Assembly: GCA_902491765.1 (NCBI GenBank)
Contig: CABUIY010000006.1
Location: forward strand, 1-64,000
Reading direction: 5' to 3'
DNA: 64,000 bases
Source of the DNA: an uncultured Collinsella sp.
Lineage (GTDB): Bacteria; Actinomycetota; Coriobacteriia; Coriobacteriales; Coriobacteriaceae
A model generated the notes under the pieces. It was given only the letters and a program-made list of their open reading frames with translations, was not told the DNA's origin and did no database searches. The translations under genes and the position numbers were made by a program. This document shows, piece by piece, positions 29,258 to 37,940 of the stretch. How positions within the stretch are numbered: the stretch's first letter is position 1; the number at the start of each line of letters is the position of its first letter.

Positions 29258-29878
29258 CTAGGCGTCCTTCGCGGCGAGGTCGCGCGAGGTGACGATACGG
29301 TCGATCAGGCCGTAGTCGAGGGCCTCGGCAGCGGTCAGGTAGTTGTCGCGCTCGGTGTCGGCCTGAACCTTCTCGATGGGCTGGCCCGAGGCGTCGGACA
29401 GGATCTGGTTGAGCTCGCGGCGAGTCTTCTTGATCTCCTCGGCCACGATCTCGATCTCGGTCTGCTGACCCTGGGCACCGCCGCTGGGCTGGTGAATCAT
29501 GACCTTGGAGTGCGGCAGGCAGAAACGCTTGCCCTTGGCGCCGGCCGAAAGCAGCACGGCGGCCATGGACGCGGCCATACCGACGCAGATGGTGGAGACC
29601 TGCGGCTTAATGAAGTTCATGGTGTCAAGAATCGCCAGGCCGGAGTAGACCTCGCCACCGGGCGAATTGATGTAGAGCGAGATATCCTTCTCGGCATCCT
29701 GGCTCTCAAGATGCAGCAGCTGGGCAACGACCAGGTTGGCGCTGACGGAGTTGATCTCCTCGCCTAAGAAGATGATGCGGTCGTTGAGCAGGCGCGAATA
29801 GATATCGTAGCTGCGCTCGCCGCGCGGCGTCTGCTCGATAACGTATGGCACGAGGGCGGAATCGAACTTGGCGATCAT
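29258..29878 (-). CDS. clpP: ATP-dependent Clp protease proteolytic subunit
   Basis: About 206 residues from [10 protein letters not shown]. The serine protease triad is visible: Ser in [16 protein letters not shown], His in [15 protein letters not shown], and Asp in [11 protein letters not shown]. ClpP forms the 14-mer chamber that degrades substrates unfolded by ClpX. The ATG at 29878 has GGAG six bases upstream. ATGs at 29884, 29890 and 29908 are in frame and would add up to ten residues. A terminator-like hairpin separates it from tig. Confidence 0.96.
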   Translation of the reverse strand: MIAKFDSALVPYVIEQTPRGERSYDIYSRLLNDRIIFLGEEINSVSANLVVAQLLHLESQDAEKDISLYINSPGGEVYSGLAILDTMNFIKPQVSTICVGMAASMAAVLLSAGAKGKRFCLPHSKVMIHQPSGGAQGQQTEIEIVAEEIKKTRRELNQILSDASGQPIEKVQADTERDNYLTAAEALDYGLIDRIVTSRDLAAKDA

Positions 29879-29917
29879 ACGCATCTCCATTTCTCTCTTG
29901 CGGACCAAATTGGTTCT

Positions 29918-29965
29918 AGATAAACGTACGGTGCCCGCATGCTATGCATTGGCTGGCACCGTACG
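29918..29965 (-). terminator. tig terminator
   Basis: CGTACGGTGCC (29925) and GGCACCGTACG (29955) form a perfect eleven-base-pair stem with a 19-base loop. On the minus strand it is followed by TTTATCTAG. It lies between tig and clpP, so clpP probably has some promoter activity of its own downstream or is reached by readthrough. Confidence 0.65.
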
Positions 29966-30041
29966 AAGCAACCGGATAACCGGTGTATAACTTTACCCCA
30001 TCACGGGCGCACGCATGCGCTCGCGGGCAAGGTGGCGAGAA

Positions 30042-31343
30042 TTACTCGGCGTCCTTGGCGGTCTCGTCGACCTCGGTCACCTTGGCGTTCTCGACCAGGT
30101 GGTCGACGGCCTTGGAGCGACGGATGGACTCGCGGACAGCAGGCATGCGGCCATCGGCGATGAACTCAGCCTTGGAAGCCTCGACGTCCTTGACGCCAGC
30201 CTTCTCGAACTCGGCGTTGATGTCGTCCTCGGTGACCTCAATCTTGAGCTCACGGGCAAGGGCGTCCAGAGCCAGGGACTCGCGGGCGACGTCGTTGGCC
30301 TGCTTGTGCAGGTCGCCGATGAACTGCTCCATGGTCAGACCGGAAGCGGGCAGCCAGGTGTCCAGCGTCATGCCGCGGGCAGCGAGGTTGGACAGGAAGT
30401 TCTGGCCAAGCTCCTCAAAGACGGACTGCTCGTAGTCGGCATCCATCTCGTCGAGCTGCAGGCGCTCGGCGAGAGCGGAGACGCAACGGTTCTCCTTCTC
30501 GGCCGGCAGGCGGGAAGCCTTGTCCTGCTCGATCTCGATCTTGATGGCGTCGCGCATAGCGTCGATGCTGTCGAAGCCAAAGTCGGACTTGACGAGCTCG
30601 TCGGTGAGCTCGGGGGTGTTGCGGACCTTGATGCCCTTGACGGTGACCTCGACGGTGTGGGTCTCGGCCTCCTCGCCCTCCTCGACCTCGTCGGTCCAGG
30701 TGACGGTCTTGACGTCGTCAACGTTAGCGCCGATCAGGGCCTCGTTGAACTCCTTGGGGTTGCTGTCGCTACCGGCGATGAGCATGCGGCCCTCGGCGGC
30801 AAAGTTGTCGGCGTTCTCGACGGCCTTGAGATCGACGGTGACGTAGTCCTCGGCCTCGACGGCGCGACCCTCGACGTCCTCGAAGGTGGCACGGTAGTTG
30901 AGGAGCATCTCGACCTGGTTGTTGATCTCGGACTCGGTGACCTCCGCAGGGGGCATCTCGATCTCGACAGCGTCGAAGGAGGAGAGCTCGGCAGCAGGAC
31001 GCAGGGAGAACTCGACGGTGTAGGTGTAGTCCTCGTGATCCTTGGCGAGGTCGAGCTCCTTGTAGTCACCGTTCTTGGTGGGGACGATGTCCAGCTCGTT
31101 GAGGACGGCGGGCTCGTTGGCGGCGATCAGGTCGTTGGTGGCCTGAGCGAGGGTAGCCTCGGCGCCAAGTGCGGAGTCGATGACCGGACGGGGAGCCTTG
31201 CCGGCGCGGAAGCCCGGGAAGCGGTACTTCTTGGCGGTATCCTTGTAGGCCTTCTTAATCGCGGCGTCGACGTCGGCGGCCGGGATGGTGACCGTAGCGG
31301 TGAGCTTGGCGTCCTTGACGTCAGAAGCGGTGATGTTCAACAC
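30042..31343 (-). CDS. tig: Trigger factor (ribosome-associated peptidyl-prolyl isomerase chaperone)
   Basis: About 433 residues. The N-terminal ribosome-binding domain carries KKYRFPGFRAGKAPRPVIDS, containing the family motif GFRxGKxP. A middle FKBP-like PPIase domain (YVTVDLKAVENADNFAAEGR region) and a long helical C-terminal domain follow. It binds nascent chains at the ribosome exit. GAGGAGG lies just ahead of GTG at 31343 and TTG at 31340, either of which fits better than the ATG at 31355, which precedes or overlaps that site. It stands ahead of clpP-clpX, the conserved tig-clpP-clpX order. Confidence 0.94.
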   Translation of the reverse strand: MLNITASDVKDAKLTATVTIPAADVDAAIKKAYKDTAKKYRFPGFRAGKAPRPVIDSALGAEATLAQATNDLIAANEPAVLNELDIVPTKNGDYKELDLAKDHEDYTYTVEFSLRPAAELSSFDAVEIEMPPAEVTESEINNQVEMLLNYRATFEDVEGRAVEAEDYVTVDLKAVENADNFAAEGRMLIAGSDSNPKEFNEALIGANVDDVKTVTWTDEVEEGEEAETHTVEVTVKGIKVRNTPELTDELVKSDFGFDSIDAMRDAIKIEIEQDKASRLPAEKENRCVSALAERLQLDEMDADYEQSVFEELGQNFLSNLAARGMTLDTWLPASGLTMEQFIGDLHKQANDVARESLALDALARELKIEVTEDDINAEFEKAGVKDVEASKAEFIADGRMPAVRESIRRSKAVDHLVENAKVTEVDETAKDAE

Positions 31344-31431
31344 GTTCCTCCTCATACTGCCCAGCTTATCTGAGGTGCTGGTACCTTTATGCAACAAAGT
31401 GTCGCGACGGCCAAGGCCGACGCTGGTGCGT

Positions 31432-31515
31432 TGGTGCGGGCGAAAGGACTCGAACCTTCACGGGAATCCCACCAGAACCTAAATCTGGCGCGTCTACCAA
31501 TTCCGCCACGCCCGC
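31432..31515 (-). tRNA. tRNA-Leu (anticodon TAG)
   Basis: The minus strand gives acceptor arms GCGGGCG/CGCCCGC with A discriminator and an encoded CCA. The anticodon arm is CCAGA-TTTAGGT-TCTGG, giving TAG. A long variable arm (GGGATTCCCGT) and the T arm GGTTCGAGTCC follow. The long variable arm and D arm with GGTAGACGC fit the leucine type. Confidence 0.95.
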
Positions 31516-31631
31516 ATGAGCGCACAGACTAGGAATGATAGCAGATACGAACGGCAAGCGCACGCACACGTTTTACAGGCTCACGACCTCACCACGAGTG
31601 CAAGCCAATAGAGCACGCCACCCCATCTCAT

Positions 31632-31700
31632 AAGTTGCGGTGGAATAGGGACTGTTTGGGGCTCCAGTCCTCCAAAACAGTCCCTATTCCACCGCAACTT
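31632..31700 (+). repeat. 70-bp palindromic element, copy 3
   Basis: Outer arms AAGTTGCGGTGGAATAGGG and CCCTATTCCACCGCAACTT pair perfectly, followed by inner arms ACTGTTT/AAACAGT and a loop of about 17 bases. It lies between tRNA-Leu and the molybdenum hydroxylase genes. Confidence 0.85.
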
Positions 31701-31771
31701 CGGTAGGACTCGGCAGCCTGGCGATGCTGGCCATGCGCCGGAAAGCGTGTCCCGGTTTGGGGCCTCGGAAT

Positions 31772-31909
31772 GGGATGCAATTTCCGCTATAGCCATCAAC
31801 CGGAAACTGCAACCCGTTTTGAGCCCCTATTCCGGGATGCACTTTCCGCCAAGGCCCTCAAACGGAAACTGCAGCCCACAATTCAGTTGAAAAGTGGGCT
31901 GCAGTTTCC
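31772..31909 (+). repeat. Tandem hairpin repeats built on TGCAGTTTCC
   Basis: Two 44-base units (31772-31815 and 31834-31877) each start GGGATGCA-TTTCCG and end CGGAAACTGCA-CCC and can fold on themselves. The last arm also pairs with a third segment: GGAAACTGCAGCCCAC (31864) and GTGGGCTGCAGTTTCC (31894) are perfect 16-base inverted repeats. Two alternative folds are therefore possible. The gap between the tRNA and the Mo-hydroxylase 3' end holds nothing coding. Confidence 0.7.
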
Positions 31910-31946
31910 CCGGGCTAGGCAATGAGCGGGTACAGCGCCTCCTCGC

Positions 31947-34778
31947 CTACTCCCCTAGCAGGGCCTTCTCGGGCGTGATCGGCAGCGAGCGAACCTGGTG
32001 GCCGGTGGCGTGCGCCACGGCCGAGGCCACGGCGGCGAGCGGCGTGTTAATGACGACCTCGCCGATCGACTTGGCGCCAAACGGGCCCGTCGGCTCATAG
32101 CTCGGCTCAAAGGCCACGCGAATGCTGCCGATATCCAGGCGCGTGGGCAGCTTGTAGCTCATAAAGTTGCCGGTGCGCAGGCGACCGCGGTCGTCATGCT
32201 CGACAATCTCGTAGAGCGCGTGGCCGATACCCTGGGCAATGCCGCCCTCGGCCTGGACGCGCGCGAGCGCCTCGTTAATCACGGTGCCGCAGTCGACGGC
32301 CGCCGCATAGTCCACCACAGTCACCTTGCCGGTGGCCTTGTCGACCTCGACCTCGGCAATACCGGCCATAAACGGCGGGGGCGAAACGGGCAGGCAGGCA
32401 GAGGCATGCGAGGTCAGTGCGTCGCCGCCAGCGATGTTCTTGACGCACAGGTTGGCAAAGTCGCGCAGTGTGAGGTAGCGGTTCTGCTCGCGCGCGGCAC
32501 GCTCGTCGGACAGACGCACGTACTGGCCATCAAAGACCACGTCGGCGGCGTCCACGTCCCACATCTGGGCGGCCTTGGCGCAAATCTTCTCACGCAGCTC
32601 GGTCGCTGCGTTTTTGGCGGCAAGGCCCGTCACGTACGTGCCCGAGCTCGCGTACGAGCCGGCGTCGAACGGCGACACGTCGGTATCCACACCGCGCACC
32701 ACAATGAGCGAGCTCTCCACGCCCAGCTCCTCGGCGGCAATCTGCGCCAGGATCGTGTCGACGCCCATACCGTTATCGGTGGCGCCGGTGCCGATGGTAA
32801 TGAAGCCATCCTCTTCCAGGCGCATGTCGATGCCGGCGATATCCACGTTGGAGATGCCCGAGCCCTGCATGGTAAGCGCGCAGCCCAGGGCGCGCACGCG
32901 GTCGCCCAGGTCCACGGCCAGCGGCTTGTCGCGCCAGCCGATCATGTCCATCGCGCGCAGCAGGCAGCGGTCGAGCGCGCAGGCGTTGAGCTTCTCGTTG
33001 TAGTACTGCGGCATGATCTCGCCCTCGCGCACGATGTTCTTAAGGCGCAGGTCGGCGGGGTCCATGTGCAGCATGTCGGCGAGCTCGTTGACAGCGCTCT
33101 CCACGGCAAACTGGCCCTGGGTGGCACCGTAACCGCGATACGCGCCGCCGCGGTTGGTATTGGTGTAGACGGCGTCCCAGCTAAAGCGGCTCGCCTTCAC
33201 GTGGTTGTAGATGGGCAGGCTCTTGTGGCCCGAGAGGCCGATCGTCGTGGTGGCATGCTCGCCATAGGCCCCGGCGTTGGACAGCGTATGCAGATCGATG
33301 GCCGTGATGGTGCCGTCGTTCATGGCGCCCAGCTTAACGGTCATCTGCATCTGGTGGCGCGAGTTGCCCGCGGTGATGGTCTCCTCGCGGGTATAGCAGC
33401 AGTAGCTCGGACGGCCGGTCTGCTGGGTGACGAACGCCACGAAGATCTCGCAGCAGCCCGTCTGCTTGGAGCCAAAGCCGCCGCCGATGCGCGGCTTAAT
33501 GACCTGCACCTGCGACTGCGGGATATCGAGCGACTGAGCGACCATGCGGCGCACGTGGAAGGGCACCTGCGTAGAGGTGGTCACCGAAATGCGGCCGAAC
33601 GCGTCGGTGGTCGCGAAGGCACGGAAGGTCTCCATCGGCGCGGTCTGGGTTGCCTGGCTGGTGTAGGTGCGGGTGAAGACGATGTCGCTCTGGGCGAAGG
33701 CCTCGTCCAAGTCGCCAAAATCGCTGGTACCGCTGCATACCAGGTTACGCGGAACATCGCCGCCCTGCGGGAACATAAAGGTCACGTCGCCCTCGGGGTG
33801 GACCACGATGTCGTTATCGAGCGCCTTGGTAAAGTCGAGCAGGGGCTCGAGTACCTCGTAGTCGACCTTGATGAGCTTGAGCGCCTTGTCGGCAGCCTCC
33901 TCGGTCTCGGCGGCGACGATCGCCACCTCCTCGTTTTGGTAACGGACGAGGTTCTCGAGAATCAAGCGGTCGTAAGGACTCGGCTGCGGATAGCTCTGGC
34001 CGGCGATGGTAAAGCGGCGCTGGGGCACGTCCTCGTAGGTGTAGACGCCCACCACACCGGGCACCTTCAGGGCGCGCGACGTATCGATGGAGCGGATCTT
34101 GGCGCGGGCATACGGGCTGCGCTTGAGTTTGACGATGAGTGCGCCGGCGGGTACCAGGTCGCCCGTGTAGACGGGACGACCCTCGAGCAGTGCCTTCGAG
34201 TCCTTCTTGGGCTGCTTGTGGGTAATCTGCTTGTACGCGACACCGTCGGAGCTCGTGTCGTTGACGGGCAGCTCGGGCATCTCGAAGCCCACCTTCACGC
34301 CGGACTCGTTGAGAAAGCGGACGATGGCGCGCAGCTGACTCTCGTAGCCGCTGCAACGGCAGAGGTTGCCGGCAAGCTGGCGCGACAGCTCCTCGCGCGT
34401 GGCGACGAGGTTCGGGTCCTCCTTGGCGGCGCGGGCAAGCGCCAGCACGTTCATGATGAGGCCGGGGGCGCAAAAACCGCACTGCTCGGCGCCTTCGGCA
34501 GCCATCGCACGGGCCAACGCCTCAGACTCGGCTTTGAGGCCCTCGAGCGTGGTGATGGTGTGGCCCTCGACGCGAGCGGCGGGAACCGAGCAGCTCAGCA
34601 CCGGGTCGCCGTCGAGCCACACCGTGCACAGGCCGCAGTTGGTGGTCTCACAGGCGCAGCGCACCGACGCACAACCCTGCTCGCGCAACAGTGCAAAGAG
34701 CATGGTGTCGGGGGCAATCTGAACCTTGACCTTACGGCCGTTGAGCGTAAAGGAAAGATCGATGAGTTTGGCAGCCAT
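31947..34778 (-). CDS. Molybdenum hydroxylase, fused [2Fe-2S] and molybdopterin subunits (xanthine dehydrogenase family)
   Basis: 943 residues. Residues 1-160 hold two [2Fe-2S] domains, with CACETTNCGLC and CGFCAPG...CRCSGYE. After about residue 195 comes the molybdopterin-binding chain with IKPRIGGGFGSKQTGCCEIF, NRGGAYRGYGATQGQFAVES, and near the C-terminus GPFGAKSIGEVV, which holds the catalytic glutamate. Family members hydroxylate purines, aldehydes or other heterocycles. The fusion of the small iron-sulfur and large Mo subunits in one chain, with a separate FAD subunit encoded upstream, differs from the three-gene form. The start overlaps the FAD gene stop (TAATG). The substrate is unknown. 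A selenium-dependent type is possible but not shown. Confidence 0.9.
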   Translation of the reverse strand: MAAKLIDLSFTLNGRKVKVQIAPDTMLFALLREQGCASVRCACETTNCGLCTVWLDGDPVLSCSVPAARVEGHTITTLEGLKAESEALARAMAAEGAEQCGFCAPGLIMNVLALARAAKEDPNLVATREELSRQLAGNLCRCSGYESQLRAIVRFLNESGVKVGFEMPELPVNDTSSDGVAYKQITHKQPKKDSKALLEGRPVYTGDLVPAGALIVKLKRSPYARAKIRSIDTSRALKVPGVVGVYTYEDVPQRRFTIAGQSYPQPSPYDRLILENLVRYQNEEVAIVAAETEEAADKALKLIKVDYEVLEPLLDFTKALDNDIVVHPEGDVTFMFPQGGDVPRNLVCSGTSDFGDLDEAFAQSDIVFTRTYTSQATQTAPMETFRAFATTDAFGRISVTTSTQVPFHVRRMVAQSLDIPQSQVQVIKPRIGGGFGSKQTGCCEIFVAFVTQQTGRPSYCCYTREETITAGNSRHQMQMTVKLGAMNDGTITAIDLHTLSNAGAYGEHATTTIGLSGHKSLPIYNHVKASRFSWDAVYTNTNRGGAYRGYGATQGQFAVESAVNELADMLHMDPADLRLKNIVREGEIMPQYYNEKLNACALDRCLLRAMDMIGWRDKPLAVDLGDRVRALGCALTMQGSGISNVDIAGIDMRLEEDGFITIGTGATDNGMGVDTILAQIAAEELGVESSLIVVRGVDTDVSPFDAGSYASSGTYVTGLAAKNAATELREKICAKAAQMWDVDAADVVFDGQYVRLSDERAAREQNRYLTLRDFANLCVKNIAGGDALTSHASACLPVSPPPFMAGIAEVEVDKATGKVTVVDYAAAVDCGTVINEALARVQAEGGIAQGIGHALYEIVEHDDRGRLRTGNFMSYKLPTRLDIGSIRVAFEPSYEPTGPFGAKSIGEVVINTPLAAVASAVAHATGHQVRSLPITPEKALLGE

Positions 34779-35692
34779 TAGCGCACCTCGCTAGAATCGA
34801 CGCCGGGCACGCGGCGGCAGGAATACTCGTCCGTGGCAAACTTGGGGACCTGCACGCCCTCGAGCTCGCGGGCAAGCGCGGCCGAAAGCTCGATGCCGGC
34901 GGCGCGACGCACAGCCTGAATCGCCAACGGAGCCGAGATGCGGCGGCGATAGTCAGCCGAGCCCCACATGTTGGTGCCGTAGCTCAGTGTGCGTACGGAC
35001 GCGGCCAGGGCACGCAGCTCGTCCTCGGAAGGCCGCTCGTTCACCAGGCCGCATGCCTCGCCCTGCAGCAGGGTCGCGCGCAGCGGGCGGGCACCCACGG
35101 TGACGTGCCAGCTGTTGTCCCACCAGGCAGCGGTGACGTTTAAGGAGGGGAAGTCGGTCGCGGCCTTGCGCACGGCCTCATAGCTTGCGCGGTAATCGTG
35201 CTTGACGACCACGACATGCTCGATAACGTCGCGCACGTAACCCATGTCGACAAACTCGGCGAGCGGCACGCGGCCGGCGCCCGTCAGCTCAACATACGAA
35301 TCGAGCGCCAGGAACGCCGAGAGAACGTCCGAGAAGCCAAAGCGGCCGTAGATGCTGCCGCCCACCGTGGCGGTATTGCGCAGCTGCACGCCCACGATGT
35401 CGTGGACGGCGAACTCAAAGACATTGTTGACAAGCGCGTTGAGCCCGGCATGACGCTCGAGCTGGCGCAGGGTGCACATGGCACCGATGCGAAACTCGGT
35501 CTCGGTCTCCTCGATCTGATCGAGTCCGCAGGCCGAAAGGTCAATCGCCGTCGCCACGCGACGCGAACCCAGACGCATCCAGATGCCGCCGCCCACAATC
35601 TTGTTGTTGCGGTTCTTCTGCAAGAGCTCATAGGCTTCGGCCGCGTTTCCAACACGGACGTAGGTACCGAACTTGAGCACGTTCTCCCCCAT
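34778..35692 (-). CDS. FAD-binding subunit of the molybdenum hydroxylase
   Basis: 304 residues. The FAD_binding_5 domain (KIVGGGIWMRLGSRRVATAI, with the VHDIVGVQLRNTATVGGSIY motif) is followed by a CO-dehydrogenase flavoprotein C-terminal domain. It passes electrons from the iron-sulfur clusters of the downstream fused subunit to an acceptor such as NAD+. It is the first gene of the pair. A variant dinucleotide loop (GGGIWMRLG in place of GGGTDLLV) suggests an unusual FAD site. Confidence 0.88.
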   Translation of the reverse strand: MGENVLKFGTYVRVGNAAEAYELLQKNRNNKIVGGGIWMRLGSRRVATAIDLSACGLDQIEETETEFRIGAMCTLRQLERHAGLNALVNNVFEFAVHDIVGVQLRNTATVGGSIYGRFGFSDVLSAFLALDSYVELTGAGRVPLAEFVDMGYVRDVIEHVVVVKHDYRASYEAVRKAATDFPSLNVTAAWWDNSWHVTVGARPLRATLLQGEACGLVNERPSEDELRALAASVRTLSYGTNMWGSADYRRRISAPLAIQAVRRAAGIELSAALARELEGVQVPKFATDEYSCRRVPGVDSSEVR

Positions 35693-35772
35693 CTCTTCAC
35701 TTGTCCAGTACTTTTAAGTGTACCAAACGAGGAGCCGCACACCGTTTTAGGACAAAATCCACCCACCCATCC

Positions 35773-35845
35773 ATAACTTGCGGTGATATACGGACTGATT
35801 AGCCGTTCTGGGACGCTAAACAGTCCGTATATCACCGCAAGTTAT
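35773..35845 (-). repeat. 70-bp palindromic element, copy 4
   Basis: ATAACTTGCGGTGATATACG plus GACTG and the mirror CAGTCCGTATATCACCG plus CAAGTTAT give perfect 25-base arms. Compared with the other copies one outer arm reads AACTTGCGG and the other CCGCAAGTT, a compensatory double change. It lies between gdhA and the Mo-hydroxylase operon start. Confidence 0.87.
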
Positions 35846-35863
35846 GAGGAGTCCTCCGGGATA

Positions 35864-35895
35864 GAAAAGGCTCCCAGCCGGAATGGCTGGGAGCC
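35864..35895 (-). terminator. gdhA terminator
   Basis: GGCTCCCAGCC (35869) and GGCTGGGAGCC (35885) form a perfect eleven-base-pair stem with a five-base loop, followed on the minus strand by TTTTCTAT. It lies 27 bases after gdhA. Confidence 0.9.
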
Positions 35896-35922
35896 TCATC
35901 ACAGGCTATGTCGAGCGAAGAT

Positions 35923-37278
35923 TTAGCAGACGCCCTGGGCGAGCATGGCATCGGCAACCTTCAGGAAGCCGGCGATGTTGGCGCCCATGACGAAGTTGCC
36001 CTCCTCGCCGTACTTCTTGGCAGTGTCGTCCACGTTGTGGAACATACCGCGCATGAGCTGCTCGAGCTTGCCGTCGACCTCCTCGAAGGTCCAGGACAGG
36101 TGCTCGGCGTTCTGGCTCATCTCCAGGCCGGACACGAGCACGCCACCGGCGTTGGCAGCCTTACCAGGCATAAAGGCAACGCCGTTCTCCTGGAAGTAGG
36201 TCGTGGCCTCGATGGTCGTGGGCATGTTCGCGCCCTCGCCGACCACCTTGCAGCCGTTGGCGACGAGCGCCTGGGCATCTTCGAGCAGCAGCGTGTTCTC
36301 GCGAGCGCAGGGCAGCGCGATGTCGCAGGGCAGCTGCCAAACGCCACGGCCGTCGCCCTCGTGCCACACGGCGTTGGGCTTCTCGTCAACGTACATGGCG
36401 AGCGTAACGCCCTTGTCGTGGCCGGAGCGCTTCTTGTTGTAGATGTGCTCGAGCACGGTGTAGTCGATGCCGTCGGGATCCTCGACCCAGCCGTGGGTGT
36501 CGGAGCAGGCGAGCACCTTGCCGCCGAGCTGGGAAACCTTCTGGACGGCGTAGATGGCGACGTTGCCGGAGCCGTGCACGACGACGTTCTTGCCCTCGAA
36601 GGAGTCACCGCGGCTCTTGAGGTACTCGTCCACAAAGTAGGCCAGACCGTAGCCTGTGGCCTCGGTACGGGCGAGCGAGCCGCCAAAGGAGAGGCCCTTG
36701 CCGGTGAGGACGCCGGTCCACTCGTTGGTCAGGCGCTTGTACTGACCGAACAGGTAGGCAACCTCGCGGCCGCCAACGCCCAGGTCGCCGGCGGGAACGT
36801 CGGTGTTGGGGCCGATGTGGCGATAGAGCTCGGTCATGAAGGACTGGCAGAAGTGCATGATCTCGTTGTTGGACTTGCCCTTGGGGTCAAAGTCGGAGCC
36901 GCCCTTGCCGCCGCCCATGGGAAGGGTGGTCAGGCTGTTCTTGAGGATCTGCTCCAGACCCAGGAACTTGAGCATGCCCAGGGTGACCGTCGGGTTAAAG
37001 CGCAGGCCGCCCTTGTAGGGCCCAATGGCAGAGTTGAACTCGACGCGGTAACCGCGGTTGACCTGGACCTTACCCTGGTCGTCGACCCAGGGAACACGGA
37101 ACATAACGATGCGCTCGGGCTCGACGAGGCGCTCGAGCAGTGCGGCCTCCTCGTACTCGGGATGGGCGTCGAGCGCCGGCTGGATGGTGCCGAGGATCTC
37201 GGTCGCGGCCTGGATGAACTCAGGCTGCTCGGGATAGCGGGCCTTGAGCTCGTCGAGAACTTTCTGCGTGTAGCTCAT
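35923..37278 (-). CDS. gdhA: NADP-type glutamate dehydrogenase
   Basis: About 451 residues from MSYTQKVLDE, normal for hexameric small GDH. The catalytic region has YKGGLRFNPTVTLGMLKFLG and LPMGGGKGGSDFDPKGKS with the active-site lysines, and the nucleotide-binding loop is VVVHGSGNVAIYAVQKV. It makes glutamate from 2-oxoglutarate and ammonia in the cytoplasm. GGAGG stands six bases before the ATG at 37278. An upstream ATG at 37326 is rejected. It is monocistronic with its own terminator. The 250-base gap upstream should carry its promoter, but no box could be assigned safely. Confidence 0.96.
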   Translation of the reverse strand: MSYTQKVLDELKARYPEQPEFIQAATEILGTIQPALDAHPEYEEAALLERLVEPERIVMFRVPWVDDQGKVQVNRGYRVEFNSAIGPYKGGLRFNPTVTLGMLKFLGLEQILKNSLTTLPMGGGKGGSDFDPKGKSNNEIMHFCQSFMTELYRHIGPNTDVPAGDLGVGGREVAYLFGQYKRLTNEWTGVLTGKGLSFGGSLARTEATGYGLAYFVDEYLKSRGDSFEGKNVVVHGSGNVAIYAVQKVSQLGGKVLACSDTHGWVEDPDGIDYTVLEHIYNKKRSGHDKGVTLAMYVDEKPNAVWHEGDGRGVWQLPCDIALPCARENTLLLEDAQALVANGCKVVGEGANMPTTIEATTYFQENGVAFMPGKAANAGGVLVSGLEMSQNAEHLSWTFEEVDGKLEQLMRGMFHNVDDTAKKYGEEGNFVMGANIAGFLKVADAMLAQGVC

Positions 37279-37493
37279 GCTTCCTCCAATTGATGGAAAA
37301 GAAAAGTGTCGTTCGAGGCGCCCCATGCGCCGCGAGCTTTATCGAGTATGGATAATATCGCACTGTTGCAGCAAAGTTTCGCATAAGCCGACGAGCAGAT
37401 GTTTCGTTTTGATTACGATGCAGGTAGAAGCGTTTTTGAGTGCCCAACGCGCAAATCGCGTGTTTCGAAGCTGTTTCGTCCACATGTTCCAAA

Positions 37494-37520
37494 CCACCAC
37501 ATTGGGCACCTTTGTGGTGG
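37494..37520 (-). terminator. Possible terminator of the sel/mob cluster
   Basis: CCACCACA and TGTGGTGG form an eight-base-pair stem with an eleven-base loop, and TTTGG follows on the minus strand. It lies just after the DUF3343 gene. The T-run is weak. The rest of the 37279-37529 gap shows no gene. Confidence 0.4.
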
Positions 37521-37529
37521 TGTTGGTGG

Positions 37530-37925
37530 TTAGAGGACGAGCTGATGGTAGTCGGCAGGGGTTATGCGGCCCTCAGTGGCGGCGCGGAAGGCGGCGAGCG
37601 CATCGCCCGAGAACGGCATGGCCCAGCACAGGCCGCAACCTGCGGTAATGGAGCCGGGCAGCGGCATGATGCGCCCGGGCACACCGGCGGCAAGGCACAG
37701 CTGCTCGCATTCCATCACATCGAAGGTGCTGTCGAACGAAACGATAATCTTGCGCTCGTGGTCGAGGGCATCACCGGACGGGCCTTCGCGATGTGCCTCG
37801 CGATACGCCGCGGCGGCCGCTTCCTCTTCCGCAGTATGTCCACAGCCACCGCAGCCGCAGGTACAGGGCTCGGAACCATCGCAAGTGCAAGGCTCTCCCG
37901 TGTCGGGACAAATATCGTGAGACAT
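37530..37925 (-). CDS. DUF3343 (Se/S carrier-like) protein with cysteine-rich N-terminus
   Basis: 131 residues. Residues 1-30 are packed with cysteines (CPDTGEPCTCDGSEPCTCGC and GGCGH), a likely metal- or selenium-binding tail. The rest is the DUF3343 fold: KIIVSFDSTFDVMECEQLCL, AGVPGRIMPLPGSITAGCGL, with the conserved CG in GCGLC. This domain is described in Pfam as a putative Se/S carrier-like family. The position at the end of the selA-selB-tRNA-Sec-mobA series supports a role in selenium or sulfur delivery. It starts 16 bases after mobA ends. Binding to selenium is not proven. Confidence 0.75.
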   Translation of the reverse strand: MSHDICPDTGEPCTCDGSEPCTCGCGGCGHTAEEEAAAAAYREAHREGPSGDALDHERKIIVSFDSTFDVMECEQLCLAAGVPGRIMPLPGSITAGCGLCWAMPFSGDALAAFRAATEGRITPADYHQLVL

Positions 37926-37940
37926 GGCAACTCCAATCGT

